DNA of 64,000 nucleotides from the NCBI GenBank assembly GCA_034522055.1, contig JAXHLS010000002.1, positions 806,001 through 870,000 on the forward strand, in the 5' to 3' direction. Below, piece by piece: positions 57,163 through 64,000 of the stretch. Position numbers and translations under genes: made by a program. Source of the stretch: Gammaproteobacteria bacterium (lineage in GTDB: Bacteria > Pseudomonadota > Gammaproteobacteria > JAABTG01). The notes beneath the pieces are model-generated. The model did no database searches and was not told where the DNA came from. It saw only the letters and a program-made list of their open reading frames with translations. Positions within the stretch are counted from its first letter, which is position 1; every line of letters begins with the position of its first letter.

Positions 57163-58209
57163 TCAGACGAGGGCCGATTCCACCGTCTCGGCGATGGCAT
57201 CCACGGCGCCGGTACCCTGCTCGCGGTACCTCGCGAGTATCTCCCCACAGGCCCGGGACCAACGCTCCTGACCGCGCCCCACGCAGTCCCGCAAGTCCTC
57301 GGCGCCCTGCCCGTCCGTCCATGCACCATAGGCCGCGAACCAGCCGGGTACCAGGGCCCGGCGCAGGCCCCGGAGATTGGCGAAGTAGAAGTGCAGGGAA
57401 CCGTCACGCCCCTCGGCCAGCAGCCGCGGCAGGGTGACCAGGGCGTCCGCCCACATGTCCCGTACCGCCCGCAGGTGCAGCTCGGCCCGGCTGCCCGCCA
57501 GGTCGAGCACCATGTGCTCCCAGGCCTCACCGAGTTCCCGCCCCACCAGGCCTTCCCCGAGTTCATGCCACACCGCAGTATCCACCTCGGCCTCGGTCAT
57601 GCGCTCCAGGGCCCGATCCCGGTCACCGTGATAGTCATGGAGGGCGAGGGCGCGGGCCAGGGGCCCGTCGGGGGTCTTCTGCCACTGCCATTCCTCGATA
57701 CGCTCCCAGATGAGCCGCCGCATGGCATCCCGCCGCACGTACACGGTCTCATTCAGGAACATCGCAGGAGGGGCGGACAGGTCCCGCGCCAGTTCCTCAT
57801 CGCTCACCAGGACCTCGAAACCCTCCTCACGGTCCCGCCGATGCAGGCGCGCCAGGAAGAAATGGGGCTTGACGAAACGCCCGTAGCCGGCGCTGTAGAT
57901 AAGGCCCAACGGCGCCAGCATGTGGTTGATGTCCGCGGATGCGAAGGGGTCGAGGCACTCCTCGTCGCTCATGGGGAGACAATCGAAATCCCTCACCTCG
58001 AGGTCGTCCCACAACTGCTCGCGGGCCGTGACCCACTCACTCACCTGCCCCATGGGCAGAGGCGCGTCCTCGGACAAACCCTTTTCCCAGCGATAGTATT
58101 CGCGCATCTTGAGGAGGTAGATACACATGGTGTGCTGGCGCGCGTAGCGCGCATCGGAGATATCGCAGTTGTGCTGCACCACCTCCCTGATTCGTGCCTG
58201 ATCGAGCAT
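57163..58209 (-). CDS. Conserved-looking cytosolic protein of unknown function, 348 residues
   Basis: Not recognised with certainty. It begins MLDQARIREVVQHNCDISDA and contains DARYARQHTMCIYLLKMREY and FLNETVYVRRDAMRRLIW. It has no signal or membrane helices and is rich in tryptophan and acidic residues. It is divergent from the 58,391 gene. Its presence in this sulfur-gene neighbourhood suggests a linked role, but nothing in the sequence names one. Confidence 0.72.
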   Translation of the reverse strand: MLDQARIREVVQHNCDISDARYARQHTMCIYLLKMREYYRWEKGLSEDAPLPMGQVSEWVTAREQLWDDLEVRDFDCLPMSDEECLDPFASADINHMLAPLGLIYSAGYGRFVKPHFFLARLHRRDREEGFEVLVSDEELARDLSAPPAMFLNETVYVRRDAMRRLIWERIEEWQWQKTPDGPLARALALHDYHGDRDRALERMTEAEVDTAVWHELGEGLVGRELGEAWEHMVLDLAGSRAELHLRAVRDMWADALVTLPRLLAEGRDGSLHFYFANLRGLRRALVPGWFAAYGAWTDGQGAEDLRDCVGRGQERWSRACGEILARYREQGTGAVDAIAETVESALV

Positions 58210-58390
58210 GTCGTCACCCCGGTTGGGTATTCTTGATTAACGGATTAATCCTTAGCAGAATGCTCCGACTTTATACAAGGCCCGCCCGGAGGCATTCCGC
58301 GCCGGCCGACCACAATGCGCCGCCCCTTCCGGCCTCCCCCGCCCCCCGCTATCGCGCCGCGGGCCCCACTGCCACGGAGTACCACCCAAC

Positions 58391-58960
58391 GTGCCTGTAA
58401 AACGCATCAAGAGTAACTGGCATCACACGGAACGCAATGCCGCCAGGGAGAAGGACTTCGACGACCGCGCCAGCGCCCTGGCCTTCATCGTCTGGCGTAT
58501 CGCCCTGGAGAGCGCCAAGGATCTGCACCGCGAGCGTTACAACTACGCCAGTGACCCCCAGCGGGCCGCGGTCATCGCCGAGTTCGTGGCCTTCCTCATC
58601 CACTGCGCGGACCGCCTGGTCTATGACATGGTGGACAATGAGGAACGCGAAATATTCATGAACCTGCTGGGCCGCCGCCTGGCCGACCACATGCAGGACA
58701 ATCTGGTGGACCTGTTCGGCCCGGGGGATTACCGCCCCTCCTTCATCGCCACCCTGAACGAGCGTCTGACGAGCTACGCCAGCCTGACCTTCCGGGCCGG
58801 CGAGCCGGGCTACGACATGCTGCGCTTCTTCGGCGACCGCGTCCTGCGCATCCTCGGCAGCGACCAGACCAACAAGTGGGTCATCGACCAGATTATGGAA
58901 CAGGCCGCACCGGATGCCTTCAAGCACCTCCAGAAGAACCTGCCCAACGTCATGGCCTAA
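58391..58960 (+). CDS. Conserved-looking helical protein of unknown function, 189 residues
   Basis: Begins MPVKRIKSNWHHTERNAARE. The whole sequence looks helical (ASALAFIVWRIALESAKDLH, then FLIHCADRLVYDMVDNEERE) without signal or membrane segment. It lies alone on the plus strand, convergent with the ferredoxin-reductase gene six bases away. An A/T-richer divergent gap (58,210-58,390), including the palindrome GGATTAATCC at 58,242-58,251, should contain its promoter. Function unknown. Confidence 0.72.
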   Translation: MPVKRIKSNWHHTERNAAREKDFDDRASALAFIVWRIALESAKDLHRERYNYASDPQRAAVIAEFVAFLIHCADRLVYDMVDNEEREIFMNLLGRRLADHMQDNLVDLFGPGDYRPSFIATLNERLTSYASLTFRAGEPGYDMLRFFGDRVLRILGSDQTNKWVIDQIMEQAAPDAFKHLQKNLPNVMA

Positions 58961-58966
58961 AGGCCG

Positions 58967-59977
58967 CTAAAACGTCCGCAGCACCTCCTGGAAGAACCGC
59001 TCCGGGGGCAGGCCGGCGGCCATGAAACGGCGGCGCGCGAAGTCCACCATGCCCCGGGGCCCGGTCATGTAGACATCGCAGCCCGACAGGTCCGGATGGT
59101 CCTCCACGATGCGTTCCACCGCCGTGAGTTCCCGCCACTCCGGGCCTCCCTCCGCCTCCGTTCGAAGGCTGGCAAGCGGCACGTAGTGGAACTCCTCGAG
59201 GGCATCGGCCCAGGAGCGACAGAGGTTGTCGAGGAAATGGTCCTGCGGCCGCAGGGTCATCCAGTAACACCACATGACGCGCAGTTCGTCGAGGGCCATG
59301 GTGTGCTCGATGAGGCTCCTCAAGGGCGCGAACCCCACGTCGTAGGCAAAGAAGATGATGGGACGAGTGGAGGCCTCGTCCAAGGTGAAACGTCCCTCGG
59401 GGCCCTCCACCATCACCTGGTCGCCACGTGCCAGGCTGGCGAACACATACTCCGAAAAGGCGTCCCCCGGGGCCCGACGCACGTAGAACAGCAGGTGGGT
59501 GCCGTTGCACGGGCAGTTGGCCAGGGAACGATAGCGGGGCAGCAACCCCGGCAGGGTGAGCAGGGCGTGTTGCCCGGGCAGGAACTGCATGGCCTGGCTG
59601 CGCGGGGTGCGCAGATGCACCTCCATCACCTCCCCGTCCAGCAGCTGGAGCTTGAATACCTTGGTGGCGATGGTCTGGCGCGGGATCTCCTCCACGCTCC
59701 CGATCTCCCTCACCTCCACCTCCACGTCGCTGGCGGCGGCGACACAGCACAGCAGTTGCACCCCCTGAGCCCGTTCCGCCTCACTCACCACGTAGTCGTG
59801 GGGGCGCACTTCGCGGATCTGCCCTGCGACGATGCGCCCCCGGCACTCGCCGCAACTGCCGTTGTCGCAGCGATAGGGCAGGGAGGCCCCGGCGCGCAGG
59901 CCGGCCTCCAACAGGGTCTCCCGGGCTTGCGCCGTGAAGGTCTTGCCGCTGGGCAGCAGGCGGACGTCGTGGCTCAC
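58967..59977 (-). CDS. Ferredoxin-NAD(P)H reductase-type iron-sulfur flavoprotein
   Basis: A 336-residue electron-transfer protein: an N-terminal [2Fe-2S] ferredoxin domain with Cys37, Cys42, Cys45 and Cys77 or 78 (LPYRCDNGSCGECRGRI), an FAD-binding barrel (PRYRSLANCP), and an NAD-binding domain ending YMTGPRGMVDFARRRF. It resembles CDP-6-deoxyglucoseen reductase, oxygenase reductases and Na-translocating relatives; the partner is unknown. It might feed one of the oxygenases nearby, although those use 2-oxoglutarate rather than a reductase. Confidence 0.87.
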   Translation of the reverse strand: MSHDVRLLPSGKTFTAQARETLLEAGLRAGASLPYRCDNGSCGECRGRIVAGQIREVRPHDYVVSEAERAQGVQLLCCVAAASDVEVEVREIGSVEEIPRQTIATKVFKLQLLDGEVMEVHLRTPRSQAMQFLPGQHALLTLPGLLPRYRSLANCPCNGTHLLFYVRRAPGDAFSEYVFASLARGDQVMVEGPEGRFTLDEASTRPIIFFAYDVGFAPLRSLIEHTMALDELRVMWCYWMTLRPQDHFLDNLCRSWADALEEFHYVPLASLRTEAEGGPEWRELTAVERIVEDHPDLSGCDVYMTGPRGMVDFARRRFMAAGLPPERFFQEVLRTF

Positions 59978-60092
59978 GGGACGGGACGAAATACGGGATG
60001 AGGATAGGGCATGGACCTAATCTACCAGTCCCCCGCGTCTCCGGCGACCGGTGGATGGCAAGGGTTTTCCGCCTCGGTTATGTGGTGGCGGC

Positions 60093-60632
60093 TCAAACTA
60101 CCTGGGAACTGGTGACGTCCACCGTGGCGAAGCTGTCACCGAGCCAGCGCCACAGCAGCTGCCGGATATGATCCCGCAACTCCGCCGGCGGTGGCGCCTC
60201 GGCCTTGAGCCCCACCGTGAGACCGACTCGTACGCTGTCGGGGGTGAAATGACGGGCCAGGGCGGTCATGGCGTTGGGGGCGTTCCAGCGGACCGCGGGC
60301 ATGGTGAAGGCCGTACATTGCATCATCTCGAGCCCGACCCGGGTGAATACCTGGGACAGTCGCTGCTGGACCTCTTCGCGCACCAGTTCCCGAGACAGCC
60401 AGGCGATATTATGGGCGGCGTCCACCAGATCCTCGGATACGGCCTCCATGTCCTCACAGAAATCCAGGGGCGGATAGTAGCCGAGGCGCTGTCGCCGGGC
60501 GAAGGCGTCCACGGCCCAGGCGAGTTCTTCCCCCACGACCTCGGGAGAGGCCGCCGTGTGGCGCTCCAGCACCTCCATGGGCACCGTCAGCACCACCCCT
60601 ACGGCCACACTCACCACCTGCGATTCCGCCAT
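60093..60632 (-). CDS. Hypothetical protein, 179 residues
   Basis: Not recognised. I chose ATG 60,632 (MAESQVVSVAVGVVLTVPME); longer readings lack support. It is soluble, with a mixed alpha-beta look, and has no signal peptide. The sequence YYPPLDFCEDMEAVSEDLVD lies in the middle. It stands between the ferredoxin-reductase and dsrS genes on the same strand. Confidence 0.62.
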   Translation of the reverse strand: MAESQVVSVAVGVVLTVPMEVLERHTAASPEVVGEELAWAVDAFARRQRLGYYPPLDFCEDMEAVSEDLVDAAHNIAWLSRELVREEVQQRLSQVFTRVGLEMMQCTAFTMPAVRWNAPNAMTALARHFTPDSVRVGLTVGLKAEAPPPAELRDHIRQLLWRWLGDSFATVDVTSSQVV

Positions 60633-60792
60633 CGTGCGTTCCCCTGTCAACCATCCCATGGGGCCATCGGGGAGGGGCAAGCCCTCCCCGGACCGCGCCG
60701 GGGGCACCGGGTACGACGGTGCCTCCTTCAATGATGATTAGCGGAGAGGGGGGACGATCCTTGAACCGCCCCGGGCCCGACTGTGACGCCCG

Positions 60793-61923
60793 TCAGGATC
60801 CGTTGGGGCGCATCAGTTGCTCGAACTCTCGCGCCAGGGGCGCGAAGACGGGCTCCAGCTTGCGGCGCATGAGGGAGCCGATGGCCGTGGTACGGGAGAA
60901 CACGGGGCGCACCACGGGATATCCCAACCGGCCCAACACCAGGGCCGCCTGTAGGTCGTCCCTGAGTGCCGGCACCCGCTCCAGCACCGCCGCCAGGTGA
61001 GGATCCGCGCCTGGTTCCCCCACCAGTTCGGCGGCCCGGGCCTGAAAGACCTCGAGATCACCCTCCACCTCGCCGGCCGGCCGCAGCGCCCCGAAATACC
61101 AGGCCACGGCATCGAGAAAGAGGTTCACCACATCCTGGTTCGGGGGCTTCTTCATTACCTGCAGGCAGGCTTGAAGATAGCTCTGACCCGCCGCCCCCAG
61201 GACCCTGAGGAGCAAGCCGGCCACGGGGTTACCCTGCCCCGCAAGGGCCTCCAGGGCGGGACCGTGGAGCCCCCGATCGGCCCGCTCGGCCACGGGTTCG
61301 GGCAGATCATGGGGGGCCCCCAGGAGGAAGCCCACGATGAACGCGGTCTTCTGGCGCGAACGCTGCCACAGGGAGAGGCGGGTCTTCTCGTCGATGAGGC
61401 CGGGCTGGAGCACCAACCGCACGGTATCGATCATGTCCGCCGGCTCGGTTTCGAAGGGCAGGTATTCCAGCAGGTAGGCGGCGAGTTCCGGCCCCAGGGG
61501 GCTCTGCACCACCACGTCCCGCTCCAGCATACGGCGGGCGTTTTCCGCCGTCGGCATGGCCCACCAGGCACGGCGCGCGAACTCGTGGGTGAGCCCCGGG
61601 GCATGGACCACCGCCACCACCGCCTCGGGCTCCCCCAGCAACAGCAACTGCGCCAGGCTCTCGTCCCGGGTCTGGCCCATGCGGGTCCAGCGCCGCAGGT
61701 AGATCGGGTACCCCCCCGGGGACCCCAGCACATGACCCGAAATGAGTTCCTTGACCCGCCGGATGTAGAGATCATCACGACAATTGGGGTTGAGCGCCAC
61801 CCGGGTCTCCCCCTGGGACGACAGCCCATGAACCGTCATGGCGGACTCGTCGATACGCACCGCCAGGGGCCTGCTGGCCAGCAGGACATTGAGTTTGAGG
61901 GTGTCTTCGGTGGAGAGGTCCAT
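60793..61923 (-). CDS. dsrS: DsrS, cytosolic protein of sulfur oxidation
   Basis: A 376-residue cytosolic protein that fits DsrS: MDLSTEDTLKLNVLLASRPL at the start, followed by RIDESAMTVHGLS, ELISGHVLGSPGGYPIYLRR and WTRMGQTRDESLAQLLLLGE. DsrS of Allochromatium is the last gene of its dsr operon and affects dsr expression after transcription; here it lies about 11 kb from dsrA, outside the operon. I chose ATG 61,923. Identification is from memory of the N-terminal pattern. Confidence 0.78.
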   Translation of the reverse strand: MDLSTEDTLKLNVLLASRPLAVRIDESAMTVHGLSSQGETRVALNPNCRDDLYIRRVKELISGHVLGSPGGYPIYLRRWTRMGQTRDESLAQLLLLGEPEAVVAVVHAPGLTHEFARRAWWAMPTAENARRMLERDVVVQSPLGPELAAYLLEYLPFETEPADMIDTVRLVLQPGLIDEKTRLSLWQRSRQKTAFIVGFLLGAPHDLPEPVAERADRGLHGPALEALAGQGNPVAGLLLRVLGAAGQSYLQACLQVMKKPPNQDVVNLFLDAVAWYFGALRPAGEVEGDLEVFQARAAELVGEPGADPHLAAVLERVPALRDDLQAALVLGRLGYPVVRPVFSRTTAIGSLMRRKLEPVFAPLAREFEQLMRPNGS

Positions 61924-61933
61924 GGGGGTTTTA

Positions 61934-62082
61934 GTGAATGGTGAATGGTGAATGGTGAATGGTTTGGAAGCCCCCCAGTATACGAAGGCGCCGTTCGAAA
62001 GCACCGCTTTTACTATTCACCATTCACTATTCACTATTCACTCGCTTCTACTATTCACTTTTTCCTATTTCCTATTCACTCG
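61934..62082. repeat. Heptamer tandem repeats in inverted orientation
   Basis: Four perfect GTGAATG units (61,934-61,961), then about 50 bases later a row of TATTCAC-type units on the opposite strand (62,014-62,041), with stray copies to 62,080. The two arrays are inverted to each other and could form a long hairpin between the VWA gene and dsrS. Copy number of such short repeats often varies between strains. Confidence 0.8.
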
Positions 62083-62085
62083 CCT

Positions 62086-63345
62086 CTAGTTCAACTGCAC
62101 CCTCTGCCCCCACGGCACCTTCTCGCGCCCCTTGACCAGCCAGATGGTCGGATAATCGGGGGCCGCGCGGGGGAACAGGCCCCTGGCGTCGGTGAAGTAC
62201 ACCAGCAGGTCGGGCCGGCGGCCGGCCTGTTCCACCCACTCGAATACCGGCTTGAAGTCCGTGCCGCCGCGGCCGCTCACCGACTCCGGCATGTCGGCCG
62301 GTTCCCAGGGCTCGAAGCACCACGGCGCCCCCTCGGCGAGGACCGTATCACAGGGCAGCAGGGTCAGCCGCGCGCGCACTTGGCCCTTGATGGCATCCAC
62401 CTCCGACATGAACTGGGCGATCTCCTCGTCGCTGATGGAGCCGCTGGTATCCACCGCCACCACCATGTCCACCTGGGCACTGCGCAGGCTGGGCATGATG
62501 GCATCGCCGCCGCGCCGGCTCGACGGCCGGGAATAGCTGTAATCGTCCCGCGCCGAGGCCGTGACATAGCGCGCCAGCAGCATGCGCCAGGGCAGTTGGG
62601 GCTGCAGCAGATGGTCCACCAGGCGGGCCATGTCGCCCCCCAGCTTGCCCGCCTGCATGGCCTGCTGAGCGGCGCCGGCCAGGCGCTGCTGCCACTGGAC
62701 GGCGAGGGCGTCCCGCTCCTGGGCATCCAGGGGCGGCGGCTGAGGGGCACCGCCGCCGCCCGCCCCCTGCTCCTCCTCGCGGGACTCCCCGCCCTCGCCC
62801 TGGCCGTCGCCGGCACCCCCCTCCTCGCCGTCCCCCGCCGGCGGCGGCTCGGCGGGGGGCTCGTCGGCCGGCGGTGGTGGCGGGTTATCATCCGCTGGCT
62901 CGTCATAGATATGCCGGTCCATGGGCTCCTCGGAGTCCGTATCGCGGATGCAGGGATAGATCTCCTCCGCCGTCATGCCCTCGAACTTGCGCTCGTACAG
63001 GGTGCCGGGGGGCGCCTCCAGGCCGTCCCCCATCAACAGCGGACTCACCGCGTAGTCGCAGGCCACGTCCCAGCGCCGCTTGTCGCGATGCTCGCGGCGG
63101 CGGAAGTGAGACAGGGCGCAGTGCAGGGCCTCGTGGGCCAGCACGAACTGCACCTGGGACAGGCTCAGGGCATCGATGTAGTCGTGGTTGAAATAGAATT
63201 TCCGGGCGTCGGTGGCGGTGGTGGGACACCACGACGCCTTGGCCTGCACCATGGGCAGGCGCAGCGCCAGGGCCCCCAGGAAGGGCTTGTCCAGAATCAG
63301 GCGGGTGCGTGCCGCCGCCAGCTTGTCCTCCACGCCGCCGGCCAT
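62086..63345 (-). CDS. DUF2201 metallopeptidase-like and VWA-domain protein
   Basis: A 419-residue protein with an N-terminal metallopeptidase-like domain (HEALH at 71-75), a long proline-, glycine- and glutamate-rich linker (about 150-210), and a C-terminal VWA-like domain with the metal-site motif VAVDTSGSISDEE. This is the DUF2201 pairing. The MoxR-type AAA ATPase encoded just upstream (three bases away) is its usual partner, likely in metal- or protein-complex maturation. Cytosolic. Confidence 0.88.
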   Translation of the reverse strand: MAGGVEDKLAAARTRLILDKPFLGALALRLPMVQAKASWCPTTATDARKFYFNHDYIDALSLSQVQFVLAHEALHCALSHFRRREHRDKRRWDVACDYAVSPLLMGDGLEAPPGTLYERKFEGMTAEEIYPCIRDTDSEEPMDRHIYDEPADDNPPPPPADEPPAEPPPAGDGEEGGAGDGQGEGGESREEEQGAGGGGAPQPPPLDAQERDALAVQWQQRLAGAAQQAMQAGKLGGDMARLVDHLLQPQLPWRMLLARYVTASARDDYSYSRPSSRRGGDAIMPSLRSAQVDMVVAVDTSGSISDEEIAQFMSEVDAIKGQVRARLTLLPCDTVLAEGAPWCFEPWEPADMPESVSGRGGTDFKPVFEWVEQAGRRPDLLVYFTDARGLFPRAAPDYPTIWLVKGREKVPWGQRVQLN

Positions 63346-63348
63346 GGC

Positions 63349-64000
63349 TCAGCCGTCGTAGAGCATGACGTCCGCCACCTGGTTGGCCCAGTCGGAGAAC
63401 TGGGGCACGGCGAACAGTTCCTCGCCCACGGCGCGGTGCATATCCGACACCAGCATCACACCCATCTCGCGCTGGGGAAAACGCCGGGCGTAGTCGAGGA
63501 TACAGCCCATCACGGCGTTGCCGTCGGCGGTCTCCCGGGCCCGAATGGCGCGGCCCACCAGGGAGGACGCCACGGCGTACTGGAGATCGATGGGCTCGGG
63601 CACCGGCACCTCGTCGCCCCGCAGGATGGCGTCGAGGTCGGGGAGGTTATCCAGGTTCTCCACGAAGGCGTGGAGTTCGATGCCGGCGGCCGGCCCCACG
63701 CAGGCCTGGAGGCTGCCCACCAGCAGGTCGGGGCGCGCGCCGAACTTCTGCAGGGCGCGGTGGGCGAACTCCCACGAGCGCGGGGACGGGAAGGCCACGG
63801 GATTGTGGGCGGGGTCGAAATCGAACAGCAGCTCCGGACGGAAACGCAGGAAGGCGATGACCCGCTCGTCGATGCCGTTGGCATAGGCCCAGGCCACCCA
63901 GTCGTCCAGGTTCACCTCAAACTCGAAGTGGGAAAAGCGGTTGGCCAGGGGGGCGGGCATGGTGTAGGTGACACCGCGGTCGCCCTGGCGGTTGCCGGCG
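63349..64000 (-). CDS. MoxR-type AAA+ ATPase, C-terminal part (cut by window edge)
   Basis: The visible C-terminal 216 residues or so of an AAA+ ATPase. The reading continues to the right edge with NRQGDRGVTYTMPAPLANRF, the conserved sensor and arginine-finger area of MoxR proteins. Below it are the lid helices. The Walker motifs lie beyond the window. It pairs with the DUF2201/VWA protein, as in many bacteria. Confidence 0.85.
   Translation of the reverse strand, partial: AGNRQGDRGVTYTMPAPLANRFSHFEFEVNLDDWVAWAYANGIDERVIAFLRFRPELLFDFDPAHNPVAFPSPRSWEFAHRALQKFGARPDLLVGSLQACVGPAAGIELHAFVENLDNLPDLDAILRGDEVPVPEPIDLQYAVASSLVGRAIRARETADGNAVMGCILDYARRFPQREMGVMLVSDMHRAVGEELFAVPQFSDWANQVADVMLYDG

Overview
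The window looks like a chromosomal segment of a high-GC gammaproteobacterial sulfur oxidiser, probably Chromatiales-like. The evidence is a complete reverse-type dissimilatory sulfite reductase operon with the oxidiser-specific genes dsrEFH, dsrL, dsrN and dsrR, an rhd-tusA-dsrE2 sulfurtransferase cluster, a detached dsrS, and typical gammaproteobacterial housekeeping gene order. No transposase, integrase, prophage gene or CRISPR array was found by reading.

Positions 1-17,225 (all minus strand) are core genes: sspA (cut by the edge), cytochrome bc1 (petABC), hisG-hisD-hisC, murA, ibaG, the Mla lipid-transport operon (mlaFEDCB), a DUF72-like gene, secF-secD-yajC, tgt and queA. Positions 17,299-22,653 hold tRNA-Leu(CAA), cysC, panB-panC, folK, pcnB and tRNA-Glu(CUC). 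Positions 22,665-31,178 are more accessory: two unknown proteins and a three-gene envelope module (RND/MMPL exporter, DUF1302-type barrel, DUF1329-type periplasmic protein), bracketed by short direct repeats and ending in a G-rich tandem repeat.

Positions 31,206-49,650 form a sulfur-metabolism block. dsrE2-tusA-rhd pass persulfide sulfur. cysG makes siroheme, and dsrN is expected to amidate it for DsrAB. A NarX/NarL-like two-component system and a second rhodanese lie between these genes and the dsr operon, which reads A-B-E-F-H-C-M-K-L-J-O-P-N-R on the minus strand. DsrEFH and DsrC carry sulfur to and from DsrAB, the DsrMKJOP membrane complex handles electrons of the DsrC trisulfide cycle, and DsrL couples to NAD(P).

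Divergent from dsrA (50,095-53,445, plus strand) is a compact set with the least expected content: a TauD-like oxygenase, a 61-residue protein, a helical unknown protein, a protein that reads like a Cas6/Cmx6-family CRISPR RNA endonuclease although no CRISPR is present, and a DsrC paralogue lacking both redox cysteines (RspA-type). A 127-bp hairpin-rich repeat lies between the last two genes; near-identical copies occur next to tRNA-Leu and after dsrP, and a remnant seems to lie between mlaE and mlaD. Positions 53,879-64,000 encode two further 2-oxoglutarate/iron oxygenases, a degenerate receiver-like protein, a TlpA-like thioredoxin, several unknown cytosolic proteins, a ferredoxin-reductase, dsrS, and a DUF2201/VWA protein with its MoxR-type ATPase (cut by the right edge).
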